Of a stretch of DNA of 60,536 nucleotides, positions 15,080-21,875 are shown piece by piece; the first letter of the stretch is position 1, and every line of letters begins with the position of its first letter. The notes below the pieces were generated by a model. That model saw only the letters and a program-made list of their open reading frames with translations, was not told where the DNA came from and ran no database searches. Position numbers and translations under genes: made by a program. The stretch spans positions 1 through 60,536 of the IMG/VR virus record IMGVR_UViG_3300044648_000299; one strand, given 5' to 3'. The stretch comes from a virus.

Positions 15080-15336
15080 GTCGACACCAGCTCTTGGTGC
15101 AGCGTGGTGCACGAGGTGCACGAGCACGTCACGACCGGGCGACCGCCGCCGTGCCACTTCGCGCCGGGCGGGGTGATGGCGGTGACCGGGTTGGCCGCGC
15201 CGTCCCAGGTGGGCAGCAGCTCTGACGCGGTCGCCGTGGTGCGGGTGGTGCAGGGGCACTCCTCGCAGCTGCCGGCGGTGGGGTGGTGGAAGAAGTCGGG
15301 GTGCCCGCAGGCGCAGCGGTGGATGATGATCGCCAT
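15076..15336 (-). CDS. Cys/His-rich zinc protein, paralogue of the one at 19609
   Basis: An 86-residue protein starting IIIHRCACGHPDFFHH, with CEECPC in the middle and CSCTSC plus LHQELVST at the end. It aligns along its whole length with the 81-residue product of 19609-19854 (same IIIHRC start, CxxCPC, LPTWD, YRELVSA-like end), so the phage carries two diverged copies, one in each early operon. The Cys/His pattern would bind two zinc ions. Function unknown. Confidence 0.7.
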   Translation of the reverse strand: MAIIIHRCACGHPDFFHHPTAGSCEECPCTTRTTATASELLPTWDGAANPVTAITPPGAKWHGGGRPVVTCSCTSCTTLHQELVST

Positions 15337-15527
15337 CAGGGTGTCTCCTCGGGCTCGTGGAACTGCTGGAAGACGGGCAGGCCGTACACGGGCTCCTCGT
15401 GGGCGCCGGTCCACGGCGTGCACCACGTGCCGGTCTCGTCGACACGGGTCACCGTGAACAGGGACCCCCAGGCGCGGACGATGTCGCCGACGTGGAGCGG
15501 GGCGGTGGCGCGAAGCAGCGAGATCAC
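15336..15527 (-). CDS. Hypothetical beta-rich protein, 63 residues
   Basis: GTG start overlapping the previous stop, and ATGA overlap with the next gene. The sequence (LHVGDIVRAWGSLFTVTRVDE ... WCTPW) looks like a small SH3-like barrel. No family assigned. Confidence 0.55.
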   Translation of the reverse strand: MISLLRATAPLHVGDIVRAWGSLFTVTRVDETGTWCTPWTGAHEEPVYGLPVFQQFHEPEETP

Positions 15528-15814
15528 GACGCCCTGGCCTCGGCCGTGGACTGCTTGGCGCACTTGCGGCACAGCGGCATGTCCGTGATCGGCTTGACGG
15601 GCACGTAGGACCAGCGGGCCCGGTCGGCGGCGTACCGGTCCTGGTCCATCACGAAGACCGGGGTGGCTTCGGAGTGGCAGAGGGCGGTGCCGGCGCGGCC
15701 GTCCAGGTTGATCTGGCCGGCGGACAGGTCGGCTTCGCGGGCGAGGTGCCGCTTGCGGGCACTGTGGGTGGTGGCCTCGACCAGCTGGCCGGGGCGAGGC
15801 TGCGGGGTGCTCAC
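15524..15814 (-). CDS. Hypothetical protein with C-terminal CxxC, 96 residues
   Basis: GTG start overlapping the upstream stop. The middle has mixed alpha/beta character (LSAGQINLDGRAGTALCH) and the C-terminus has LCRKCAKQ, which with the earlier CH could bind zinc. Unassigned. Confidence 0.55.
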   Translation of the reverse strand: MSTPQPRPGQLVEATTHSARKRHLAREADLSAGQINLDGRAGTALCHSEATPVFVMDQDRYAADRARWSYVPVKPITDMPLCRKCAKQSTAEARAS

Positions 15815-15936
15815 TGCTGGTCTCCGTCCTGCTCGTCGTCGCGGGCGGGGGTCGAGGGCTCGGGCGGGGTGGGGAGTTCGGTGTCCGTGGGCGGGCCCAG
15901 CACGACGCGCTCCGCGAACTCCCGGAAGCCGCCCAT
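15811..15936 (-). CDS. Very small protein, 41 residues
   Basis: A 41-codon frame from an ATG at 15936 that overlaps the upstream stop (ATGA), ending with a TGA that overlaps the next GTG. Perfect coupling on both sides supports it as a real gene. Short N-terminal helix (GGFREFAERVVLG), then an acidic Pro/Asp/Gln tail. No function can be suggested. Confidence 0.6.
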   Translation of the reverse strand: MGGFREFAERVVLGPPTDTELPTPPEPSTPARDDEQDGDQQ

Positions 15937-16154
15937 CACGCGTCGGCCTGCTCGTCGGCCCGGAGTGCGGTGGCCCGCTCGGTCAGGGTGGTGGCGAACT
16001 CGCGGTAGTCCTCGGCGCGGACGCGGTGGCCGGCGTCGGCGAACTCCTGCGCGGTGCCGTCGGCGACGGCGGCGATGCGGTCCAGCTCGTCGGCGGTGGC
16101 GTTCTGGGTGCCGGGCGTCAGGACGGTGGTGACGGACGGTCGGGTGGTGGTCAT
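15936..16154 (-). CDS. First gene of the second early operon, 72 residues
   Basis: A small helical protein (TADELDRIAAVADGTAQEFADAG and a second AEDYREFATTLTERATAL helix) with an ATG at 16154 behind a GGGAGAG ribosome site. It is the first cistron of the long leftward operon that runs to 7112, under the promoter/operator at 16184-16223. Function unknown, but the position predicts early, repressor-controlled expression. Confidence 0.65.
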   Translation of the reverse strand: MTTTRPSVTTVLTPGTQNATADELDRIAAVADGTAQEFADAGHRVRAEDYREFATTLTERATALRADEQADA

Positions 16155-16183
16155 GTGCTCTCCCGTGGTGGGGACGTTCGCTG

Positions 16184-16223
16184 TAACGCCTAATCTACGC
16201 CTAATGACTGCCTAAAAACAAGC
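16184..16223 (-). promoter_or_regulatory. Promoter with 11-bp-period operators for the 16154-7112 operon
   Basis: On the minus strand TTGTTT (-35, 16216-16221) and TAGATT (-10, 16192-16197) are 18 bases apart. Three TTAGGC elements recur at 11-bp steps, one helical turn, so a regulator could stack on one DNA face across the promoter. 28 bases (16196-16223) are identical to 23580-23607 at the head of the other early operon. Confidence 0.75.
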
Positions 16224-16241
16224 GATACGAACATGTCAAAG

Positions 16242-16868
16242 TCAGGACACGTCCGGATGCGTGAACCTCTCGACCTCGGCCAGCGCATCCTCACGCGCAC
16301 CCCGAGGCGTCTCGACGACCACCGCGTCCACGCGAGCCGGATGCGCCGTAGACCTCGTCAGGGCCTTCCCCCGGTGGTCCACGCACGGCTGACCGACACG
16401 GGCACCGCAGTGGCTGCATGGCCGGGACCGCAGTTCACGCCTTACCACCGCCTCGCCCTCCGCGATGTCGTCCACGTCATCCGGAGGCGTGTCACTGCGG
16501 CGGAGCTTGCGGCCCTCCAGGACGGCCTGGACCTGGTCCATGCCGTGCCGGAAGCGCTGCGGGTCGAACGCGACGGGCGGCAGGGCGCGCATCGTGGCTG
16601 CGTTCTCGCCGGTCTTCTCGGCGGCAGTCGGGCGGCGCCGGGCGTTCCACCACTGCACGATGTCCGCGGGGGCGATGGTCTCGCGGCGCTGCGCGTACTC
16701 GTCGGACCGGTAGTGCGCGATCACAGCGTTCTGTGCGGCTTCGATCGGCACGTCGTGCAGGGCCTTCGCCCAGACCTTGCGGATCAGACCGGCCTCGTCG
16801 GGCTGCGGCATCTTCGGGTCCAGGCTGATGGCGATGAGCAGGACACGGCCTGCTTCGTGCTCGTTCAC
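16242..16868 (-). CDS. Phage zinc-binding protein, probable replication accessory
   Basis: A 208-residue protein. The start is a GTG at 16868 overlapping the initiator's stop. N-terminal two-thirds are helical (VWAKALHDVPIEAAQNAVIAHY ... DIVQWWNARRR). The C-terminal third has CSHCGARVGQPC ... HPARVDA, a zinc motif common in actinophage proteins (C-x2-C-x5-C with a downstream H). Coupling to the replication initiator suggests a helper role such as helicase loading, but this is inference from position only. Confidence 0.65.
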   Translation of the reverse strand: MNEHEAGRVLLIAISLDPKMPQPDEAGLIRKVWAKALHDVPIEAAQNAVIAHYRSDEYAQRRETIAPADIVQWWNARRRPTAAEKTGENAATMRALPPVAFDPQRFRHGMDQVQAVLEGRKLRRSDTPPDDVDDIAEGEAVVRRELRSRPCSHCGARVGQPCVDHRGKALTRSTAHPARVDAVVVETPRGAREDALAEVERFTHPDVS

Positions 16869-17851
16869 GCGGAACGCCCTCCTTCGATGACCAGCCAGTC
16901 GTGTGCAGGGCTGGCGGCGTGGTTGCCGATGACGGCTTGCCGACTGGCTTCGTACTGGTCCCAGAACGGGTCGTCGGGCGCGAGAGCAGCGAGGGCCTTG
17001 TCCATGCGCTTCGAGCCGGAAGACACTCGTCCTGGGACTGCTGCTGCGAGGCCAGCACGACGTTCGTCTAGGCGCTTCTGCTCTTTGCGCATCCAGACCT
17101 GCCAGGCACCGCGCCAGTCCTTCTTCCGGGCGTTTTTGGTGGCCTGTCGCCAGTAGTCGACGAAGAGGTCGGTTTCGGCTTGGCCGACGGACGGGGTGTT
17201 CTCCCTGGCCCACTGGATCATCTCGGGCGTCGCGGTGAAGTTGTCGGGGATGCGCGTCGCCTGGCTCGGGGGGGTAGCGCGCTTGCGCGCTACACCCTCC
17301 GAAGGAGGGTGGTTGTTAGTGGGATGGGATGGGATGGGATGGGAGAGCTGGACTCCCTCCGGGACTCCCGCCGGGACTCCCGCGTCTGTCCCTGGGGGAC
17401 ACACATCTTTGACCTGCAGTTCCGCAAAAAACGGGTCATTGGACTCCGGCGGGACTCCGTTATGGTCCGACGGAACTCCGGCAGCCGTACGCGTGTACTT
17501 TTTCCTCTCGTTTTCGCCGGAATCTTTCGGAGCACGCTGTCGGGCCTTCTTCGCGGCCTCCGCAGCACGCCGCTCCTCGACCTGCTGACGAGTTTTGTTG
17601 CGGCCCGGCGCGGCCCAGTCGTGGAACTGATAGCCCCCGCGAACGTCGCGGTGCCACAGTCCGGCCTTGACGAGCCGCTCGGCCTGCGCGGGCGTGCCGA
17701 GCACGGCAACCATGTCGTCGGGCACGTACCCATCGGTGAGCTGCTGAGCGCACCACGAACCTGCGCGGGTCCACAGGCCGATGGCGGCGTTGCCGGCGCG
17801 CACCGCTTTGTGATGGAAGGCGAATCCATCGTCGACGGGGAACCAAGGCAT
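16865..17851 (-). CDS. Replication initiator-like protein (DnaD/lambda-O type)
   Basis: A 328-residue protein. The N-terminal 95 residues (FPVDDGFAFHHKAVRAGNAA ... GYQFHDW) match the winged-helix domain common to phage replisome-organiser proteins. A basic, Ala/Lys/Arg linker follows, then a low-complexity segment rich in GVP and HPIPSHP, then a C-terminal helical region with W-rich motifs (DYWRQATKNARKKDWRGAWQVWMRKEQ) typical of DnaD-like ends. The low-complexity part is exactly where the DNA holds iterons and hairpins (17274-17479), as the lambda origin lies inside gene O. ATG at 17851. No phage helicase or polymerase is encoded, so it probably recruits host proteins. Confidence 0.7.
   Translation of the reverse strand: MPWFPVDDGFAFHHKAVRAGNAAIGLWTRAGSWCAQQLTDGYVPDDMVAVLGTPAQAERLVKAGLWHRDVRGGYQFHDWAAPGRNKTRQQVEERRAAEAAKKARQRAPKDSGENERKKYTRTAAGVPSDHNGVPPESNDPFFAELQVKDVCPPGTDAGVPAGVPEGVQLSHPIPSHPTNNHPPSEGVARKRATPPSQATRIPDNFTATPEMIQWARENTPSVGQAETDLFVDYWRQATKNARKKDWRGAWQVWMRKEQKRLDERRAGLAAAVPGRVSSGSKRMDKALAALAPDDPFWDQYEASRQAVIGNHAASPAHDWLVIEGGRSA
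17274..17479. other. Candidate replication origin inside the initiator gene
   Basis: This 206-base stretch combines several elements. There is a perfect GTAGCGCGC-TT-GCGCGCTAC hairpin (17274-17293) and an ACCCTCC-GAA-GGAGGGT hairpin (17294-17310). Five tandem TGGGA units follow (17320-17344). Five GGACTCC iterons lie at 17350, 17362, 17374, 17441 and 17452, the first three at exact 12-bp steps, plus a GGAACTCC at 17472. A comparatively A/T-rich stretch with a run of six A lies near 17426. The layout matches iteron origins nested in initiator genes. Confidence 0.65.
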
Positions 17852-17889
17852 AGTGCTGGCCTCCTGAGAGGTGCGTAGGGAGGCGGTTG

Positions 17890-18129
17890 TCAGGCCGCGG
17901 TGGTCGTCTTGCGGCGCCGCATCTTCCGGCGCTCGTACTCGGAGGTGCCGCCCCAGATCCCGAAGCGCTCATCGCGCTCCAGGGCGGCAGCGAGGCAGGC
18001 GGTGCGCACTTCGCAGCTACGGCACACGGCCTTGGCGTGACCGTTGGGCTCGCCCTTCTCGGGGAAGAAGGCCTCGGTGCCGATCTCGCGGCAGCGAGCC
18101 TGCTCCTCCCAGTCCTGCCCGGTGCTCAT
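17890..18129 (-). CDS. WhiB-like iron-sulfur transcription factor
   Basis: A 79-residue protein with the four conserved cysteines C13, C36, C39 and C45 (C-x22-C-x2-C-x5-C) that hold a [4Fe-4S] cluster, the GIWGG turn at 57-61 and a basic C-terminal tail (RRKMRRRK) for DNA contact. Wbl proteins bind the host sigma factor region 4. Phage copies can repress host whiB genes and affect septation or superinfection. ATG at 18129 overlaps the upstream HTH gene's stop, so both are made together. A 38-base gap separates it from the initiator gene. Confidence 0.9.
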   Translation of the reverse strand: MSTGQDWEEQARCREIGTEAFFPEKGEPNGHAKAVCRSCEVRTACLAAALERDERFGIWGGTSEYERRKMRRRKTTTAA

Positions 18130-18857
18130 GCCGCGGTCCTCTGCTCCTGGACCGCGTCGCGGCGTGGCTGGTGGATCAGGCGCCACACGAGGGACTGCGC
18201 GGTGCGCCCGGAGATCCGCAGACGGCGTGACATCTCGGTGGGCGAGCTGGTTGCCTCGTAGATGCGACGGGCGGCCTCTTGGCGCTCGGCGCGCGTACCG
18301 AACCCGCTCGGCGCGACGCCAGCAGTCAAGCGCTGCACGACGACCTCGTCCACGACGTCTTCATCCGGCCCTGCGAGGTCTGGCAGCGCGTCTGGGTTGT
18401 CGATGTCTCGACCCCACCATGCGAGCGGCGGGGCATGGCCCGCGGTGCGGGCGCGACTCCTCGTGATGCCGGACGGGCCGGGTGTCATGCTCAGCTCGTC
18501 GTAGATCCGCAGCAGTCGTTGGGCCTTGTCGTACTGAACCCACTTCTGCCGCTTCACCTGGTTGATCGCCTGTGGAGTGGTTCCTGCCCGTCGGGCAATG
18601 TCCTCCAGTGGCCAGCCGATGGCTTGGAGGGCGCAGATGCGGCGCGCGATGCCGACGGCGGGGATGCGGCGGGACGGGAGACGACGGCCGCGGTAGCGCT
18701 TCTGGTAGAGACGGTTTTCTTCCACGGCGTCGGGACAGGTGCACCCGTAGCGGAAGGAGCTGTAGGTGCCATGCCGCTTCAGTCGCTGGTTCTTGCACGC
18801 TGAGCGATCAATTGAACGCCTACTGTCAGTGGGTGTCGCTACCATCTGGTTCTGCAT
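18126..18857 (-). CDS. Dual helix-turn-helix regulator coupled to WhiB
   Basis: A 243-residue basic protein. An early Cys pair (RYGCTC, about residue 40) resembles a small zinc site. A first HTH lies around residues 75-105 (ICALQAIGWPLEDIARRAGTTPQAINQVKRQ). A second, in the C-terminal 60 residues (RRIYEATSSPTEMSRRLRISGRTAQSLVWRL), reads like the HTH of sigma/recombinase proteins. The layout suits a transcription regulator. An ATGA overlap with whiB implies joint control. Its start is an ATG at 18857; a second ATG four codons on is possible. Confidence 0.7.
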   Translation of the reverse strand: MQNQMVATPTDSRRSIDRSACKNQRLKRHGTYSSFRYGCTCPDAVEENRLYQKRYRGRRLPSRRIPAVGIARRICALQAIGWPLEDIARRAGTTPQAINQVKRQKWVQYDKAQRLLRIYDELSMTPGPSGITRSRARTAGHAPPLAWWGRDIDNPDALPDLAGPDEDVVDEVVVQRLTAGVAPSGFGTRAERQEAARRIYEATSSPTEMSRRLRISGRTAQSLVWRLIHQPRRDAVQEQRTAA

Positions 18858-18880
18858 GGCTGACCTCGCAGGGACTCAGG

Positions 18881-18911
18881 GGCCGCGCTCACGGGCAAGG
18901 TGAGCGCGGCC
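18881..18911 (-). terminator. Hairpin between the clamp-like gene and the regulator gene
   Basis: A perfect 12-bp stem GGCCGCGCTCAC (18881-18892) pairs with 18900-18911 around a 7-base loop, 8 bases beyond the leftward stop at 18920. Since genes continue in the same direction it is probably a partial terminator that lowers expression of the regulator, WhiB and initiator genes. Confidence 0.65.
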
Positions 18912-18919
18912 CGACTCGT

Positions 18920-19612
18920 TCAGGCAGCAACGGCCTCGGGCCTGGCGGGTTCAGTGGTGTCGTGGGGCGGAGCGAAGAACGGCACGGAGGCGGCCGACTC
19001 GTTCACCGGCATCAGCAGAGCGCGGTAGCGCTCGCCGACCTGAACGAAGTTCGCCTTCTTCACGCGAACCGTGGTGAACGTGAAGCGCTCGCCACGCCGC
19101 TTGGCAACCGCCAGAGGAACGGAGAGCCACCGAGGGTCGAACGTCACTGCGTCGCCGGTGGCGGCGTCCTCGTCAGGCGCGAACAGCTTCGCCATCTTCG
19201 GGAAGCTGTCGTGCTGGTCCCCAACTGGCACGGTGATCGACACGGCGGGCAGGACGATGTCACCGGGCTGGCGCACGACCAGCTTGTCGTCCGCGATGCT
19301 GAGCTCAGTCAGCAGATTGTTCGCCCGCGTGTAGGGCTTCAGGATCGCCACGATCTGCTTGACGCGGGACAGGTCCAGCCATAGTGGCGCAAGGTCGCCG
19401 CCAGCGTTGATGAACGCTTGCGCAGCGAGAAACCGGTTCGTGCTGGTACCCACGAGCACCTTGGTGCCGTCGTGGTCAGCCAGGTGCAACAACACGCCGT
19501 TGATCATCGGAAGGGCGCTGTCGTCGCTCGCCGACCGCATCAGGTCCACGAGCAGGCCGTGAAACTCAGCGGGATCAACGGTCAGGGACGCGGCGGTCTT
19601 GGTCGTGGTCAC
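18920..19612 (-). CDS. Sliding-clamp-like (DnaN-type) processivity protein
   Basis: A 230-residue protein. The opening AEFHGLLVDLMRSASDDSALPMINGVLLHL ... TSTNRFLAAQAF has the helix-strand pattern and T-DRF-like motif of a beta-clamp N-terminal domain, followed by repeated strand/helix units. It is shorter than bacterial DnaN (about 370-400 residues), so it would have two of the three domains or be diverged. Actinophages carry comparable short clamps. It starts with GTG at 19612 overlapping the upstream stop. No phage polymerase is present, so a partner would have to be the host enzyme. It could also be a decoy. Confidence 0.5.
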   Translation of the reverse strand: MTTTKTAASLTVDPAEFHGLLVDLMRSASDDSALPMINGVLLHLADHDGTKVLVGTSTNRFLAAQAFINAGGDLAPLWLDLSRVKQIVAILKPYTRANNLLTELSIADDKLVVRQPGDIVLPAVSITVPVGDQHDSFPKMAKLFAPDEDAATGDAVTFDPRWLSVPLAVAKRRGERFTFTTVRVKKANFVQVGERYRALLMPVNESAASVPFFAPPHDTTEPARPEAVAA

Positions 19613-19854
19613 GCGGACACCAGCTCTCGGTAGAGGTTGTTGCAGTCGTCGCAGTTGCACAGCGGAATCTGGCTCCACCTGGTGCCCGGCTCGCTGACCG
19701 TGGACACGGGGGCGCCCATGTCGTCCCAGGTGGGCATGACCTCGGACTCACCGGGGACGGCGCCGGTCCTGCACGGGCAGTGCAGGCACGTCGCGCCGTC
19801 GTGGAACATCGCCAGGTGAGTGCAGGTGGTACAGCGGTGGATGATGATCGACAT
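19609..19854 (-). CDS. Cys/His-rich zinc protein, paralogue of the one at 15076
   Basis: An 81-residue protein beginning IIIHRCTTCTHLAMFH, with CLHCPC and a final CNCDDCNNLYRELVSA. It is clearly homologous to the 86-residue product of 15076-15336. Eight cysteines and paired histidines suggest two zinc sites. ATG overlaps the preceding 47-residue gene, and its stop overlaps the clamp start. Function unknown. Confidence 0.7.
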   Translation of the reverse strand: MSIIIHRCTTCTHLAMFHDGATCLHCPCRTGAVPGESEVMPTWDDMGAPVSTVSEPGTRWSQIPLCNCDDCNNLYRELVSA

Positions 19855-19997
19855 CAGTTCTGTCCTTCCTGGGCGGCTTCTTGGCGGCGGTACTCGTCGG
19901 TGAGGGCTTCGGTTGCGAGTCGGGTCGCGGCGGCGATGTCATCGATCTCGGCTTCGAGCTCACCGGACAGCGCTTCGAGGAGTTCGTCGTCGGTCAT
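19854..19997 (-). CDS. Very small acidic protein, 47 residues
   Basis: A 47-codon frame from an ATG at 19997 that overlaps the upstream stop, ending in a TGA that overlaps the next ATG. Coupling on both sides supports it. The product is acidic and helical (TDDELLEALSGELEAEIDDI), a possible small regulator or charge mimic. No family assigned. Confidence 0.65.
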   Translation of the reverse strand: MTDDELLEALSGELEAEIDDIAAATRLATEALTDEYRRQEAAQEGQN

Positions 19998-20338
19998 GCC
20001 GCACGCTCGGCGACGGAGGCGGCGATCCACCACGAGTTCTTCGACCCGTGCCGCGCCTGGTGTCCGCTGGCGACCAGGCCGCGGTGGTCGCAGCGGACGA
20101 TGAGGCCGGTGCGGGCGCGACTCCCGATGACGGAAGCGACCCGGAGGCGCGTGTAGAGCGGGCCGTCCTTCAGGGCGTCGTGGACGGTGTCGGCGGTGAA
20201 CTCGGTGCCGCTGTCGATGAGGGCGTCGACGACGGCCTTGATGCGCTCGGACTCGCCCAGCACAGTGTTGCCGGCGGCGAGGTTCGCTTCGATGCCTTCT
20301 TCACGAAGGCGGAATCCTTCAGTCGCTCCGTTGCTCAT
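19994..20338 (-). CDS. Hypothetical 114-residue protein, possible winged helix
   Basis: ATG at 20338. The middle (IKAVVDALIDSGTEFTADTVHDAL ... RLRVASVIGSRARTGLIV) has the helix-helix-strand pattern of a winged-helix fold, and the C-terminus (RHGSKNSWWIAASVA) contains a WW pair. Similar short proteins lie in early regions of actinophages near HNH and recombination genes. Function unproven. Confidence 0.55.
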   Translation of the reverse strand: MSNGATEGFRLREEGIEANLAAGNTVLGESERIKAVVDALIDSGTEFTADTVHDALKDGPLYTRLRVASVIGSRARTGLIVRCDHRGLVASGHQARHGSKNSWWIAASVAERAA

Positions 20339-20350
20339 GACGCTCTCCGA

Positions 20351-20818
20351 TCAGGCGGCGGCGTTCTGGTTGGGGTGTGGCTCGACCTCGACCCACGACG
20401 TGCCCGGCATCGACCACAGGTCGCCGAACCGCAGAACCGGCCAGCTCTCGGGGGCGATACCGGACGGCACCAGCCAGCCTTCTGCGGTAGCACGGCGCCG
20501 GGCCTGGTGCTCCATCCAGTCGTGGCACGAGTCCGGGGTCGTGGCTGATCCGCAGACCGTCACGAGGTTGGCGAGGGTGTTGGTGCCCTGTCGGCCACGA
20601 GGGAGGCGATGCTGGAGGGAGTACGGGAAGTTGCTGATGTCCCGCCCGCAGCGCTGGCAGGCGTAGTCGTCACGCTGGAGCACGGCGTCCCGCATCGACG
20701 GCGTCGGGCCGGTGTAGCGCGTGACGGTCTTCCTCGGGTTGGTCCGCTTGACCGGGGTCCGCGAGAACTGCGAGCACGACCGCATCGGCGTCTTCCGCGT
20801 GATCTGGGTGCGCTTCAT
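20351..20818 (-). CDS. HNH endonuclease
   Basis: A 155-residue protein from an ATG at 20818. A basic N-terminus (TRKTPMRSCSQF, RTNPRKTVTRY) precedes the nuclease core: QRCGRDISNFPYSLQHRLPRG, the LANLVTVCG turn and CHDWM, with the His of LQHR as general base and paired cysteines for zinc. It lies in the early recombination cluster and may be a free-standing homing or nicking enzyme. The HNH near the terminase (51323) is a different protein. The stop at 20351 lies 12 bases before the next gene. Confidence 0.8.
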   Translation of the reverse strand: MKRTQITRKTPMRSCSQFSRTPVKRTNPRKTVTRYTGPTPSMRDAVLQRDDYACQRCGRDISNFPYSLQHRLPRGRQGTNTLANLVTVCGSATTPDSCHDWMEHQARRRATAEGWLVPSGIAPESWPVLRFGDLWSMPGTSWVEVEPHPNQNAAA

Positions 20819-21159
20819 CCCTGGCTCCCGTACATCGCCCGCACGGATGCGCCGATGGACTGGAGTGCCCGCAGCTCCTCGGACAGCGCGCGGGCGGTGC
20901 GGTCGGCATGACGGAACGCCATCTCGGCCACGTCCCGCGTCTTGCGCTGCTCCTCGGTGGCGATGGTCGCGGCGTACTTCTTCTCGTGCGCCGGTCCCTG
21001 GTGATCGAGGTACGCGTGGGCGAACGCCACGTCGAACAGCCGATCGGCGTCGCGGAACGCGGCCTCGGCGTGCGTGACGACGGTGACGCCGCGGTGGATG
21101 CGGTTCGCGCAATCTCGGATCGACGTCTCGACGTCTACCGGGTTGAGGACTTCGCTCAT
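20815..21159 (-). CDS. Hypothetical helical protein in the recombination cluster
   Basis: A 114-residue all-helical protein (VETSIRDCANRIHRGVTVVTHAEAAF ... EEQRKTRDVAEMAFRHADRTARALSEEL) starting with an ATG that overlaps the Rad52-like stop (ATGA), with the same kind of overlap to the HNH gene. Coiled-coil character suggests oligomerisation. Genes of this kind beside single-strand annealing proteins are often partners in recombination, but nothing in the sequence proves it. Confidence 0.55.
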   Translation of the reverse strand: MSEVLNPVDVETSIRDCANRIHRGVTVVTHAEAAFRDADRLFDVAFAHAYLDHQGPAHEKKYAATIATEEQRKTRDVAEMAFRHADRTARALSEELRALQSIGASVRAMYGSQG

Positions 21160-21875
21160 GCCGCCACCTGCGGCTTCCGGCGAAGGTGGTCCAGGAACTC
21201 GCTGAGCGGCGCGACACCTGCGGTGCGCAGATCCAACTGCTGTCCGCCACTCCACCTGGAGAACTCAGCGGCCGCCTGGGTCGCGTTCCATCCGTGCGCC
21301 TTGCCGACAGCCGTGATCTGACCGCGCAACTCGGTGCGCTGCTCCTCCTCGGTCTGCGGCTCCAGCTCCACGGGGGGTTCGACGAGGTCGGCGTCATCGA
21401 ACTCGGGCAGTGTCGCGTCCGTCATCCACTGCTCCAGCGCGACACCGAACCGCATTGCAGTGGTTTTGATCGCGTCGCTGATGGCTTCCTTGATGGCGTC
21501 GCCACCGGTCTTGCCGTCGGCATGACCGTAGCCCGTGCGGGTCTTCCCGCCGATGGTGAGCGTGATCCACAAGCCGCCGTTCTCATCGAGCATCGGCAGG
21601 TTCGTCGCGGGGTTGATCGCGAGCGGCTCCCAGTCCCACTCGGGGTCCAGGTCCAGCAGTCGTGCGGTGACTCGCGCATGGCCGACGAAGTCGACGTGTA
21701 CGTGCTCGGTGGTCATGGTCCGACCGCACGTGGAGCAGTGCTTCCGGGTGTGAACGTTGCACACGCGAGCGTGAACACGCTGGCAGGACCGGCAGGTGAT
21801 CTGCGGTTTCGAGCCGATATCTTCCGGCGCGAACGGCTCCCGCAGAAGTTGAAGAACCTCAGGATTCACGGTCAT
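21156..21875 (-). CDS. Rad52/Sak-like single-strand annealing protein
   Basis: A 239-residue protein. The N-terminal 60 residues hold a zinc cluster (CRSC, C, H, CSTC). The core has WEPLAINPATNLPML, GGLWITLTIGGKTRTGYG and the helix GGDAIKEAISDAIKTTAMRFGVAL, the pattern of Rad52/RedB-Sak proteins that anneal complementary strands and promote phage recombination. The C-terminal 70 residues are acidic then helical, probably the partner-binding tail. Coupled to its neighbours, it would work with the RusA-like resolvase. Confidence 0.75.
   Translation of the reverse strand: MTVNPEVLQLLREPFAPEDIGSKPQITCRSCQRVHARVCNVHTRKHCSTCGRTMTTEHVHVDFVGHARVTARLLDLDPEWDWEPLAINPATNLPMLDENGGLWITLTIGGKTRTGYGHADGKTGGDAIKEAISDAIKTTAMRFGVALEQWMTDATLPEFDDADLVEPPVELEPQTEEEQRTELRGQITAVGKAHGWNATQAAAEFSRWSGGQQLDLRTAGVAPLSEFLDHLRRKPQVAA

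Noticed and set aside
17320-17344. TGGGA tandem units as a simple slipped-strand phase-variation site
   Set aside because: Five units of 5 bp could shift frame, but they lie with other ordered repeats inside an essential-looking gene. An origin role explains the cluster better.
20351-21397. HNH gene extended upstream to 21397
   Set aside because: The extension overlaps two recognised genes out of frame. The ATG at 20818 gives the natural basic N-terminus.
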